Source: Duganella levis (lineage in GTDB: Bacteria > Pseudomonadota > Gammaproteobacteria > Burkholderiales > Burkholderiaceae_D). From it: a DNA stretch of 64,000 bases. A program made the position numbers and the translations under genes. Under the pieces are notes generated by a model that was not told where the DNA came from, searched no databases, and worked only from the letters and a program-made list of their open reading frames with translations. The stretch covers positions 1-64,000 of the forward strand of contig NZ_WWCT01000003.1 of NCBI RefSeq assembly GCF_009857605.1, read 5' to 3'. Below, in pieces: positions 8,408 through 16,816 of this stretch (its first letter is position 1; each line of letters opens with the position of its first letter).

Positions 8408-9207
8408 AGACCATCGCTCACTACCTGCTGCTGTGCGCCATCGCGCTGGTGTGCGTATTCCCGTTCTGGTGGACGCTCGTCACCGCGCTGTCCACCGAAG
8501 GGAATATCTTCGCCTTCCCGCCAACCTTCTGGCCGAAGGAGCCGTCGCTGGACAACTTCATCGAAGTATTCCGCGCCATCCCGATGTGGAGCTTCTTCCG
8601 CAACTCGGTCTTCATCGCCGCCTGCACCGTATTCTGGAAACTGCTGCTGTGCTCCGCCGCCGCCTATCCGCTGGCGCGCATGCAATTCAAGGGCCGCAAG
8701 CTGGTATTCGGCTTGATCCTGGCCACGCTGGTGCTGCCGTCGGAAGTCAACTTCCTGGTCAACTTCATCACCGTCACCAAACTCAGTCTGGTCGACACCT
8801 ACGCCGGCGTGATCCTGCCCAACGTCGTCAACGCCGTCAGCATCCTGCTGCTAAAGCAAGCATTCGAGGAAGTCCCGCAAGACCTGATCGACGCCGCCCG
8901 CGTGGATGGCGCGTCGGAATGGATCATCTTCAGTAAAATCATGCTTCCGCTGATCGCGCCGTGGCTGGCCACGGTCGGCATCCTGACGGCGGTGGAAGCA
9001 TGGAACGAATACATCTGGCCCTCGATCGTCATGAGCAAACCGGATGAATTCCCGCTGTCGGTCGGCGTGCTGTACTTGCGCGGCACCTTCGGCAGCAGCA
9101 CGCGCGTGATCGCCGCCGGCACCGTGCTCACCATCCTGCCCACGCTGGCAGCCTTTTTATTTACCCAACGATTCTTCATGCGCGGCATGGACGGAGCAGT
9201 GAAATGA
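8404..9207 (+). CDS. ABC sugar permease, MalG/UgpE type
   Basis: 267 residues starting MKTIAHYLLLCAIALVCVF. Six hydrophobic helices and an EAA loop (PQDLIDAARVDGASEWIIFSKIMLPLI) identify the second transmembrane subunit. The start ATG at 8404 overlaps the previous stop as ATGA; a longer upstream reading is out of character with the family and lacks membrane helices. The 3' end overlaps the GH3 gene as ATGA, so five consecutive operon genes are translationally chained. Confidence 0.92.
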   Translation: MKTIAHYLLLCAIALVCVFPFWWTLVTALSTEGNIFAFPPTFWPKEPSLDNFIEVFRAIPMWSFFRNSVFIAACTVFWKLLLCSAAAYPLARMQFKGRKLVFGLILATLVLPSEVNFLVNFITVTKLSLVDTYAGVILPNVVNAVSILLLKQAFEEVPQDLIDAARVDGASEWIIFSKIMLPLIAPWLATVGILTAVEAWNEYIWPSIVMSKPDEFPLSVGVLYLRGTFGSSTRVIAAGTVLTILPTLAAFLFTQRFFMRGMDGAVK

Positions 9208-10718
9208 CAACTCAAAACGAACTCAGCGCAGTTAATCGCAAAATAGCCGGCCAACTGATCATGATCCGCTTCCCCGGCACCGTGCTGGATGCGGCCACCG
9301 CCGACTTCCTCAAGGCGAACAGCATCCGTGCCGTCTGCCTCTTCCGCGGCAACATGACCGACTCCGAACAACTGGCCAAGCTGACCGCCGACCTGCGCGC
9401 CGTCATGGGCCAGGATGCGCTGATCGGCATCGACCAGGAAGGCGGCGCCGTGGTGCGCTCGACCTGGGTGCCGGCGCCGCCAGCCGCCATGGGCCTGGGC
9501 GCCGCCAACGACACCGACCTGGCCTATCGCACCGGCGCCGCCGTTGCGCGCGCCGTCAAGGCGCTGGGCTTCAACTGGAACTTCGCGCCGGTGCTGGACC
9601 TGAACAACAACCCGCACAACCCGGTCATCGCCGAACGCTCTTTCGGCGCCGAGCCGCAGCGCGCCGCCGAACTGGCGATGGCGTGGATGGCCGGTAGCCA
9701 TGCGGAAGGCGTGGCCTGCTGCGTCAAGCACTTCCCAGGCCACGGCGACACCAACGTCGACTCGCACCGCGACCTGCCAACCGTAAACAAGCCGGTCGAA
9801 GAACTGAACCGCCTTGAACTGGCGCCATTCCGCATCGCCTCCGGCGCGGCACCGGCCATGATGACCGCGCACATCGTCTATCCAACGCTGGACGCCGACA
9901 ACCCGGCCACCATGTCGCGCCGCATTTTGACTGGCCTGCTGCGCGATGAGTGGCAGTACAAAGGCATCGTCATCACCGACGGCATGGACATGCACGCCAT
10001 CGCCGGCCGCTATGGCGTCGGCAACGCCGCCGTGCGCGCGCTGACCGCCGGCGCCGACATGGTCATGGCGCTGGGCACCACCGAAACGCAGAACGAAACG
10101 CTTGATGCCATCGCCGCCGCCATCGCCTCGGGCGAACTGTCGCAGGCCGAAATCAGCACGCGCCTCGACCGCCTGTCGGCGCTGGCCCGCGCCTACCCGT
10201 GCAAGCCACGCTCGTACAAGGAAGACGCGGCTGACCGCGAAATCATGGCCGAAGGCTGGCGCCGCAGCCTGACCGCCTACGACGGCCCATCCGGTGCTCC
10301 ACAGCGTCCTGCCGCCGGTGCCAAGGTCCGCCTGATCGCGCGCCAGGACGTGGTCAGCGACGGCGTCTCGGAAGCCGGCGTGCCGGCCGGCGTGGTGGCC
10401 GATTCGCTGCGCAAGCTGTACGATGTGGAGCTGGTCACCTTCGCCGACGCCGACACCTTCGACTGGTCCGCGCTGCCGCAGGACGGCCGCTACACCATGC
10501 TGGCCTCCACCTCGCGCCTGCGCTATGGCCAGCACGCGCGCGACACCTGGCGTCCGGACCTGCATCTGGCGCTGTGGAATCCGTACCAGGCGCTGGACAT
10601 CGCCGCGCCGGCGCTGATGACCTACGGCTTCGCCAAGCCGGCGCTGGACGCCATCAACGGCTGGCTGTCCGGCGACCTGCAAGCAACCGGCAATGCACCG
10701 GTGCCAGGCTTTAAATAA
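9204..10718 (+). CDS. cytoplasmic GH3 beta-N-acetylhexosaminidase (NagZ-like)
   Basis: 504 residues without a signal peptide. GIDQEGGAVVRS at 75-86 and KHFPGHGDTNVDSHRDLP at 175-192 are the NagZ-type GH3 signature, including the Asp-His dyad (D186, H188) used as general acid/base. The nucleophile should be D259 in VITDGMDM. Classical NagZ is about 340 residues; the extra 150 C-terminal residues resemble the longer two-domain forms. In this operon it most likely splits imported chitobiose or chitooligosaccharides to GlcNAc for the kinase, although muropeptide recycling is also possible given the AmpG-like neighbour. Confidence 0.9.
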   Translation: MTTQNELSAVNRKIAGQLIMIRFPGTVLDAATADFLKANSIRAVCLFRGNMTDSEQLAKLTADLRAVMGQDALIGIDQEGGAVVRSTWVPAPPAAMGLGAANDTDLAYRTGAAVARAVKALGFNWNFAPVLDLNNNPHNPVIAERSFGAEPQRAAELAMAWMAGSHAEGVACCVKHFPGHGDTNVDSHRDLPTVNKPVEELNRLELAPFRIASGAAPAMMTAHIVYPTLDADNPATMSRRILTGLLRDEWQYKGIVITDGMDMHAIAGRYGVGNAAVRALTAGADMVMALGTTETQNETLDAIAAAIASGELSQAEISTRLDRLSALARAYPCKPRSYKEDAADREIMAEGWRRSLTAYDGPSGAPQRPAAGAKVRLIARQDVVSDGVSEAGVPAGVVADSLRKLYDVELVTFADADTFDWSALPQDGRYTMLASTSRLRYGQHARDTWRPDLHLALWNPYQALDIAAPALMTYGFAKPALDAINGWLSGDLQATGNAPVPGFK

Positions 10719-10736
10719 TTAAAACAGAGACTCCAC

Positions 10737-11999
10737 ATGACAGATCACATCCGCAATCCCAAGCTATGGGTTCCCAGCCTGTATCTCGCGCAAGGCCTGC
10801 CCTTCTTCGCCGTGGCCATCGTGGCCAACCAGATGCTGAAGAGCATGGGCGTGCCCAACGACGAGCTGAATCACTGGACCGGCTTGATCGGCTTCGCCTG
10901 GGTGTTCAAGCCATTGTGGAGTCCCTTCCTGGAACTGGCGCCGAGCAAAAAACTGGTGGTGACCTTCTTCCAGGTATTCGGAGGCTTGTGCCTGGGCGGC
11001 GTGGCATTGGCGCTGCAAGCGCCGTTCTGGTTCGCCGCGTGCATGGCCATGCTGGCACTGGTCGGCATTTCCGCCGCCACCCACGACATCGCGTGCGACG
11101 GCTTGTACATCACCAGCCTCGATGAAAAAGACCAGGCCAAGTACGCCGGCTGGACCGGCACCTTCTTCAACGCCGCCAAGTTCTTCACCACCGGCGCACT
11201 GCTGCTGCTGGCCGGGCACTTTGAAAAAACCATGGGCGTGGTGCCGGCATGGACCATCTGCTTCTGCATCCTGGGCGGCATGATGATCGCACTGGGTCTG
11301 TACAACAGCTGGTCGCTGCCACTGGCCCGGAACACCGTCAGCGCCGGCACCAACGCCGCCTCCATCGCCCGCACGTTGCGCGAGGTGATCGTCGAATTCT
11401 TCAAGAAGTCCGGGATCTGGGTCTCGATCGTCTTCATCATCCTGTTCCGCGCCGGCGAGGCGCAGGTTCAGTCCATCGGCCCGCTGTTCCTGCGCGAGGC
11501 GCGCAATCTTGGTGGCCTGGGGCTAAGCACCGCCGAAGTCGGCGCAGTGTACGGCACCGTGGGCACAGTCGCTTTCCTGGTCGGCTCCATCGCCGGCGGC
11601 TATTTCACCTCGTGGCTGAGCCTCAAGCGCGCCATCCTGTGGCTGATCCTCGCGGTCAACCTGCCCAACGTGGCGTTCTACCTGCTGTCCTACTTCCAGC
11701 CGACCGACCTGTCCATCATCGCCACCGCGCTCAGTGTCGAGATGTTCGGCTACGGCTTTGGGTTCGTGGGCCTGATCCTGTACATGATGCAGGTAGTCGC
11801 GCCGGGCAAATACCAGACCGCGCACTACGCCTTCGCCACCGGCATCATGCAGCTGGGCTTTGTGCTGTTCAAGCTATTCAGCGGCGACATCCAGATCGCG
11901 CTGGGCTACCAGCACTTCTTCATCTGGGTGATGGTGTGCGCGATTCCGGTCGCCGTGCTGTCGCAGCTGATCCCGATGACCAACCGGCAGGCGACGTAA
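10737..11999 (+). CDS. MFS transporter, AmpG-like
   Basis: 420 residues with about twelve hydrophobic helices. The start LWVPSLYLAQGLPFFAVAIV and the ATHDIACDGLYI segment are typical of the AmpG/PAT branch of the major facilitator superfamily, which carries GlcNAc-anhydroMurNAc peptides or acetyl-sugar compounds across the inner membrane. Placed between a GH3 hexosaminidase and the ABC ATPase, it is likely a second entry route for GlcNAc or a disaccharide. The substrate is inferred from context only. Confidence 0.85.
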   Translation: MTDHIRNPKLWVPSLYLAQGLPFFAVAIVANQMLKSMGVPNDELNHWTGLIGFAWVFKPLWSPFLELAPSKKLVVTFFQVFGGLCLGGVALALQAPFWFAACMAMLALVGISAATHDIACDGLYITSLDEKDQAKYAGWTGTFFNAAKFFTTGALLLLAGHFEKTMGVVPAWTICFCILGGMMIALGLYNSWSLPLARNTVSAGTNAASIARTLREVIVEFFKKSGIWVSIVFIILFRAGEAQVQSIGPLFLREARNLGGLGLSTAEVGAVYGTVGTVAFLVGSIAGGYFTSWLSLKRAILWLILAVNLPNVAFYLLSYFQPTDLSIIATALSVEMFGYGFGFVGLILYMMQVVAPGKYQTAHYAFATGIMQLGFVLFKLFSGDIQIALGYQHFFIWVMVCAIPVAVLSQLIPMTNRQAT

Positions 12000-12003
12000 G
12001 CGC

Positions 12004-13131
<1,128 letters not shown>

Positions 13132-13177
13132 CAATACGCGGGTTTACATTCCCAATGTGTCTGATTGAAGGATAACC

Positions 13178-14485
13178 ATGTCCCACTCCCGTCTTGCTCG
13201 TATTAGCCTGCTCCTGGCCGCCATTGGCCTGAACGCCGCTCCCGCCATTGTGGGCATGGCCCCAGTCCACGCCGCCGAAGAAAAGAAAGCGCCGGAAGCA
13301 CCGAAAGACGCCGTTCGCCCTGAGATCTACAAACTGATCGATCCAGCACAGATCAAGCCTCTGCTGGATGCCAAGAACTACACCGAAGTCCAGAGCCGCA
13401 TCGACCAGTCGGCAGCCATGCCGAACATCACCCCGTACGAAGACTTCGTGCTGAACCAGATGCGCGTGCAACTGGGCCAGGCATCGGGCAACCACGAGAT
13501 GACCATCAAGGGTCTGCAAGTGATGATCGAGTCGGGCCGCCTGAAGCCGGAAGACAAGCTGCGTTTCATCGACGCTGTCGCCGGCATCTACTACAGCAAC
13601 CTGAAAGACTACGACAACGCCATCAAATGGTTTGAACGTTATGGCACCGAGTCGGGCGACAAGAACAAGCAGCGCCAGTTCATCGTCCGTTCGTACTTCC
13701 TGAAGAACGACTTCGCTGCCGCCAAGACCGAAGCGCTGAAGGATATCGAAGCGGCCAAGGCCGCCGGCACCGCGCCGTCGAAAGACACCCTGAACCTGCT
13801 GGGTAACGTCGGCATCAAGACCAAGGACACCGTCCTGTATCTGCAAGCAGTGGAAGAGCTGACCCGCTATTACCCAACCGAAGATTACTGGAACGACCTG
13901 CTGAACCGCACCCGCGGCAAGAAGACCTACAACAACCGTCTGGACCTGGACATGGATCGCATCAAGTCCGTCGTCGCGCCGTCGAAGATGGAAACCGAAG
14001 ACTATGTCGACCAGGCGCAGTTGGCAGTGCTGGGCGGTTTCTTCACCGAAGCCAAGACCGCGATGGACAAGGCCTACCCAGGCGCCATCCCGGCCGGCAA
14101 GGACAAGAAGGAACTGGACAGCATCCGCGCCAGCGCCAACAAGGGTGCAGCGGACGATGCGAAAAACATCGACGCCGGCATCGCAGCGGCACAGAAATCG
14201 AAAGACGGCGTTGGCCTGGTCAACCTGGGTTACATCTTCGTGACCATGGGCCAGTTCGACAAAGGCATCGACCTGATGAAGCAAGGCGTCGCCAAAGGCG
14301 TGGCCAAGAATCCTGACGACGCCAAGCTGCGTCTGGGCTACGCCATGATCATCGCCGGCAAGAAGGACGAAGGCGTTGAAGTGCTGAAGCCACTGGCCGC
14401 CACCGCCGATCCGCGCGCCGACCTGGCCCGCTACTGGATCATGTACGCGACCGGCCCGAAAATCGCGCCGGCCGAAGCCAAGTAA
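13178..14485 (+). CDS. periplasmic TPR-like repeat protein
   Basis: 435 residues, signal peptide 1-34 (ends VHA/AEEKK). The mature protein is alpha-helical, with tetratricopeptide-like motifs such as GIYYSNLKDYDNAIKWFERY near 145-165 and LGYIFVTMGQFDKGIDLMKQG near 350-370. It is very Lys/Ala-rich. SD AAGGAT precedes the ATG. It lies 46 bases after the ABC ATPase gene and could be read through from the nag operon, but nothing in it indicates sugar work. The stop abuts the convergent chitinase gene (1 base between). Confidence 0.75.
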   Translation: MSHSRLARISLLLAAIGLNAAPAIVGMAPVHAAEEKKAPEAPKDAVRPEIYKLIDPAQIKPLLDAKNYTEVQSRIDQSAAMPNITPYEDFVLNQMRVQLGQASGNHEMTIKGLQVMIESGRLKPEDKLRFIDAVAGIYYSNLKDYDNAIKWFERYGTESGDKNKQRQFIVRSYFLKNDFAAAKTEALKDIEAAKAAGTAPSKDTLNLLGNVGIKTKDTVLYLQAVEELTRYYPTEDYWNDLLNRTRGKKTYNNRLDLDMDRIKSVVAPSKMETEDYVDQAQLAVLGGFFTEAKTAMDKAYPGAIPAGKDKKELDSIRASANKGAADDAKNIDAGIAAAQKSKDGVGLVNLGYIFVTMGQFDKGIDLMKQGVAKGVAKNPDDAKLRLGYAMIIAGKKDEGVEVLKPLAATADPRADLARYWIMYATGPKIAPAEAK

Positions 14486-14486
14486 T

Positions 14487-15707
14487 TTACTTCATACCCG
14501 CCGATAGCGCTTGCAGCAACTGCCCGTCGCTATCGGCACTCAACTCCCAGAACATCGCCCCGCGCAAGCCTTGCTGCTTGATATAGCGCGTTTTCTCCTC
14601 CAGTGACACCGGATCCTCATACGTGATCCACACCTGCTCCGCCGCGTTATACAGGTACGGCACGCGCGCCGACGCATTCCAGTAGCGCTGATATCCCGCA
14701 CCACGCCGCAGCACCTGCCCATAGCCATACGAATTGCCGCCCTCGATGCCATCGGTCACGCCGCCCTGGCAAGGCTGATACTGCCCGTCGCCTTCCGGCC
14801 CCGCCGCGCAGCCTTTCCAGCCGTAGCCGTAAAACGGCACGCCCAGCACCAGCTTATCCTTCGTCACCCCAGCGTCCAGATAACGCTGCACCGAGCGCGA
14901 TGCGTAAAAGCCGTTGGCCGTCGCCGGATCCCTGGCGTCCGCGAACAGCGCCGCATGATGGCCGGTGTTTTTCTCCCATGGCATGTGATAGTCGTAGGCC
15001 ATGATATTGATCCAGTCCAGGCTCCGCGCCAGCTCCTTCACCCACGCGCCATCGCCGACATAATTGCCATTGCCGCCAGCGGCGATGGTGATGGTGTAAC
15101 GCTTGCCATCCTGCTTGCCCGCCTTGTCGAACGCCGCGCGCAGCTCACGCGCCAGCAGCACGAAGTTCTGCCTGTCCTGTGGCCGCGCACACACTTCACC
15201 CGCCTGGCAAGGAACGCCGGCCTCGCCGGGATATTCCCAATCCAGATCGACGCCATCCAGCCCGTAACGGCGCATCGCCTGCAACGACGACGCGATAAAG
15301 TTGGCGCGCGCCGGCGCCGATGCCGCCACGTTGGAAAAACGGTTCGACCAGTTCCAGCCGCCGACCGAAATCACCACCTTGAATTGCGGATGCTGCTTCT
15401 TCAGCGCCACTAGTGCGCGCAGGTTGGCGCCATCGGCCGCCTCGTCGCGCCACGCCAGCGCGCCGTTCAGCGGCTGCTGGCATGGCGCCACATCGTTGAT
15501 GGTTGGATCGGCATTGCCATGCTTGCCGTCCCAGCACAGGTCCACAAACGCATACAGCGCCATGGTCAGCTTGCCGGCATCCACCGACGACACCGGGAAC
15601 GCCTCGTGCTTCCAGCCCGGATAGTAGCCGACGACTTCAGAAGCCGCAGCAGCGGTCACCGGCAACGCAGCCAGCATGGCCGCACTCAAGATCAAATTAG
15701 CTCGCAT
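14487..15707 (-). CDS. secreted GH18 chitinase
   Basis: 406 residues with a signal peptide (MRANLILSAAMLAALPVTAAAA). The GH18 signatures are both intact: SVGGW at 114-118 and DGVDLDWEYP at 151-160, with E158 the catalytic acid and the Asp pair for substrate-assisted hydrolysis. MAYDYHMPWEKN is the conserved downstream segment. There is no carbohydrate-binding module, so it is a compact single-domain enzyme. Its ATG lies inside the last 11 bases of the gntR gene, so the two are co-transcribed and probably coupled. It would release chitobiose and oligomers for the receptor and the nag operon. Confidence 0.93.
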   Translation of the reverse strand: MRANLILSAAMLAALPVTAAAASEVVGYYPGWKHEAFPVSSVDAGKLTMALYAFVDLCWDGKHGNADPTINDVAPCQQPLNGALAWRDEAADGANLRALVALKKQHPQFKVVISVGGWNWSNRFSNVAASAPARANFIASSLQAMRRYGLDGVDLDWEYPGEAGVPCQAGEVCARPQDRQNFVLLARELRAAFDKAGKQDGKRYTITIAAGGNGNYVGDGAWVKELARSLDWINIMAYDYHMPWEKNTGHHAALFADARDPATANGFYASRSVQRYLDAGVTKDKLVLGVPFYGYGWKGCAAGPEGDGQYQPCQGGVTDGIEGGNSYGYGQVLRRGAGYQRYWNASARVPYLYNAAEQVWITYEDPVSLEEKTRYIKQQGLRGAMFWELSADSDGQLLQALSAGMK

Positions 15708-16452
15708 TCAGTTCCGCCACAAAGTCATACATATCGCCACGGAAGTAGGAGCGGCAGAATTCCACCGCGCGTCCGTCGCGCAAAAAGCCGAGGCGTTCCA
15801 CCGCCAGGCCAGCATCGCCCTCCTTCGCCTGCAGCAGCGTGGCCTGCTCGGCGTTCAGCAGCAGCGCCGACAAGCGCTGCAAGGCGCGCACCGGCCGATT
15901 GCCGGAGCGCTCCAGCGCGTCGTACATCGACACGTCCACCGCATCCAGCGACGGCAGACAGGACGCCACGATGGTCGCGTACTCAAGACACATCGGCACC
16001 TCGTCCGCATAGCGCATGCGGTTGAAGCGGAAGACCCGCGAGCCGGGACTGAGCCGCAGCCGCATCGCCTCGTCCGGCGTCACCGTGCCTTCGGAGCGCT
16101 TTAGCCACACGCTGCGCGGCGTGCGTCCGCGCGCCCGCATGTCCTCGGAAAAAGAGGTCAGCTTGGCGAAGTTCTTTTCGATGCGGGTATTGATGAAGTT
16201 ACCGGAGCCGGGCCGGCGTATCAGCACTCCTTCGCTGACCAGGCCATCGATGGCCTTGCGCACCGTGATGCGCGAGATTTCCAGGTCGGCCGCCAGTTGG
16301 CGCTCGGCCGGCAAGGCGTCTTCGGGCTTCAGCAAATGCAGTTCGATGGCCGACCGCAAGGCACGCTGGAGACGTTGATACAGAGGCAGATTACTGGTCT
16401 CATTGAGGTGCTGCTGGATGTGTACCAGTGGACTCGTTTGATCGTTTTTCAT
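15697..16452 (-). CDS. GntR/HutC-family regulator of GlcNAc genes (NagQ/NagR-like)
   Basis: 251 residues. A winged helix-turn-helix occupies residues 22-90 (LPLYQRLQRALRSAI, LAADLEISRITVRKAIDGL, RPGSGNFI), followed by a UTRA effector domain (SPGSRVFRFNRMRYADEVPM). HutC-type members sense phosphorylated amino sugars such as GlcNAc-6-P or GlcN-6-P. A direct-repeat operator lies 37-54 bases upstream of its own start, so autoregulation is likely. It controls the co-transcribed chitinase and, by shared sites, the nag operon and the TonB receptor. Nothing else in the window resembles a nag regulator. Confidence 0.88.
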   Translation of the reverse strand: MKNDQTSPLVHIQQHLNETSNLPLYQRLQRALRSAIELHLLKPEDALPAERQLAADLEISRITVRKAIDGLVSEGVLIRRPGSGNFINTRIEKNFAKLTSFSEDMRARGRTPRSVWLKRSEGTVTPDEAMRLRLSPGSRVFRFNRMRYADEVPMCLEYATIVASCLPSLDAVDVSMYDALERSGNRPVRALQRLSALLLNAEQATLLQAKEGDAGLAVERLGFLRDGRAVEFCRSYFRGDMYDFVAELNAS

Positions 16453-16488
16453 GACGATAAGACATCCTCTCTATCATTGTTCGACGAT

Positions 16489-16506
16489 AATACCAAAAAA
16501 AGACCA
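16489..16506 (-). promoter_or_regulatory. GntR-type operator upstream of gntR-chitinase
   Basis: On the minus strand TGGTCTT-TTTT-TGGTATT, two half-sites 11 bp apart as at the nag operon. It overlaps a TATTAT that may be the -10 box of gntR, the position expected for autorepression. Confidence 0.6.
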
Positions 16507-16658
16507 GCAGAAATCCACAGCCTACCGCCACTGCTGCAAAAATTTTCACCATCATGGCATACACCCTTTAGGTAAAGGCTTTATTTGTGTTGCAACGGCG
16601 CACAGACGGCATCCATACCACCCGCGATCCGGTATTACCAAGTTACTTAAAAGATACT

Positions 16659-16675
16659 TTGTATGCTGCATACAA
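16659..16675. promoter_or_regulatory. perfect 17-bp palindrome upstream of the TonB receptor gene
   Basis: TTGTATGC-T-GCATACAA, 8-bp perfect arms around one base, 25 bp upstream of the GntR-type operator in the region between gntR and the receptor. A smaller palindrome GGTATTACC lies at 16631-16639. No regulator for it can be named; it lacks the central CG of most LacI operators. Confidence 0.5.
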
Positions 16676-16698
16676 CATAACAAAAAAGAATTTTAAAG

Positions 16699-16716
16699 TG
16701 GTAGTGATCTGGTATT
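16699..16716 (+). promoter_or_regulatory. GntR-type operator of the TonB receptor gene
   Basis: TGGTAGT-GATC-TGGTATT, the third copy of the 11-bp-period direct repeat. A TATATT at 16727-16732 is a plausible -10 box, which would place the operator over the -35 region, a repressing position. The coding start is at 16817, leaving an untranslated leader of about 80 bases. Confidence 0.6.
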
Positions 16717-16816
16717 GAAACGCGAGTATATTGGCGTTGGATTGGTTTTAAAGGTGAACAAGAAACACATCAACAATCAAGCGGGCTCGGCGGAGCCTTC
16801 ATCAACGGGAGGGAAC

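Noticed and set aside
14500..14537. Inverted repeat GCCGATAGCG/CGCTATCGGC as a terminator between the TPR gene and the chitinase gene
   Set aside because: It lies inside the chitinase coding end, has an 18-base loop and no T run; it may be chance or a weak hairpin.
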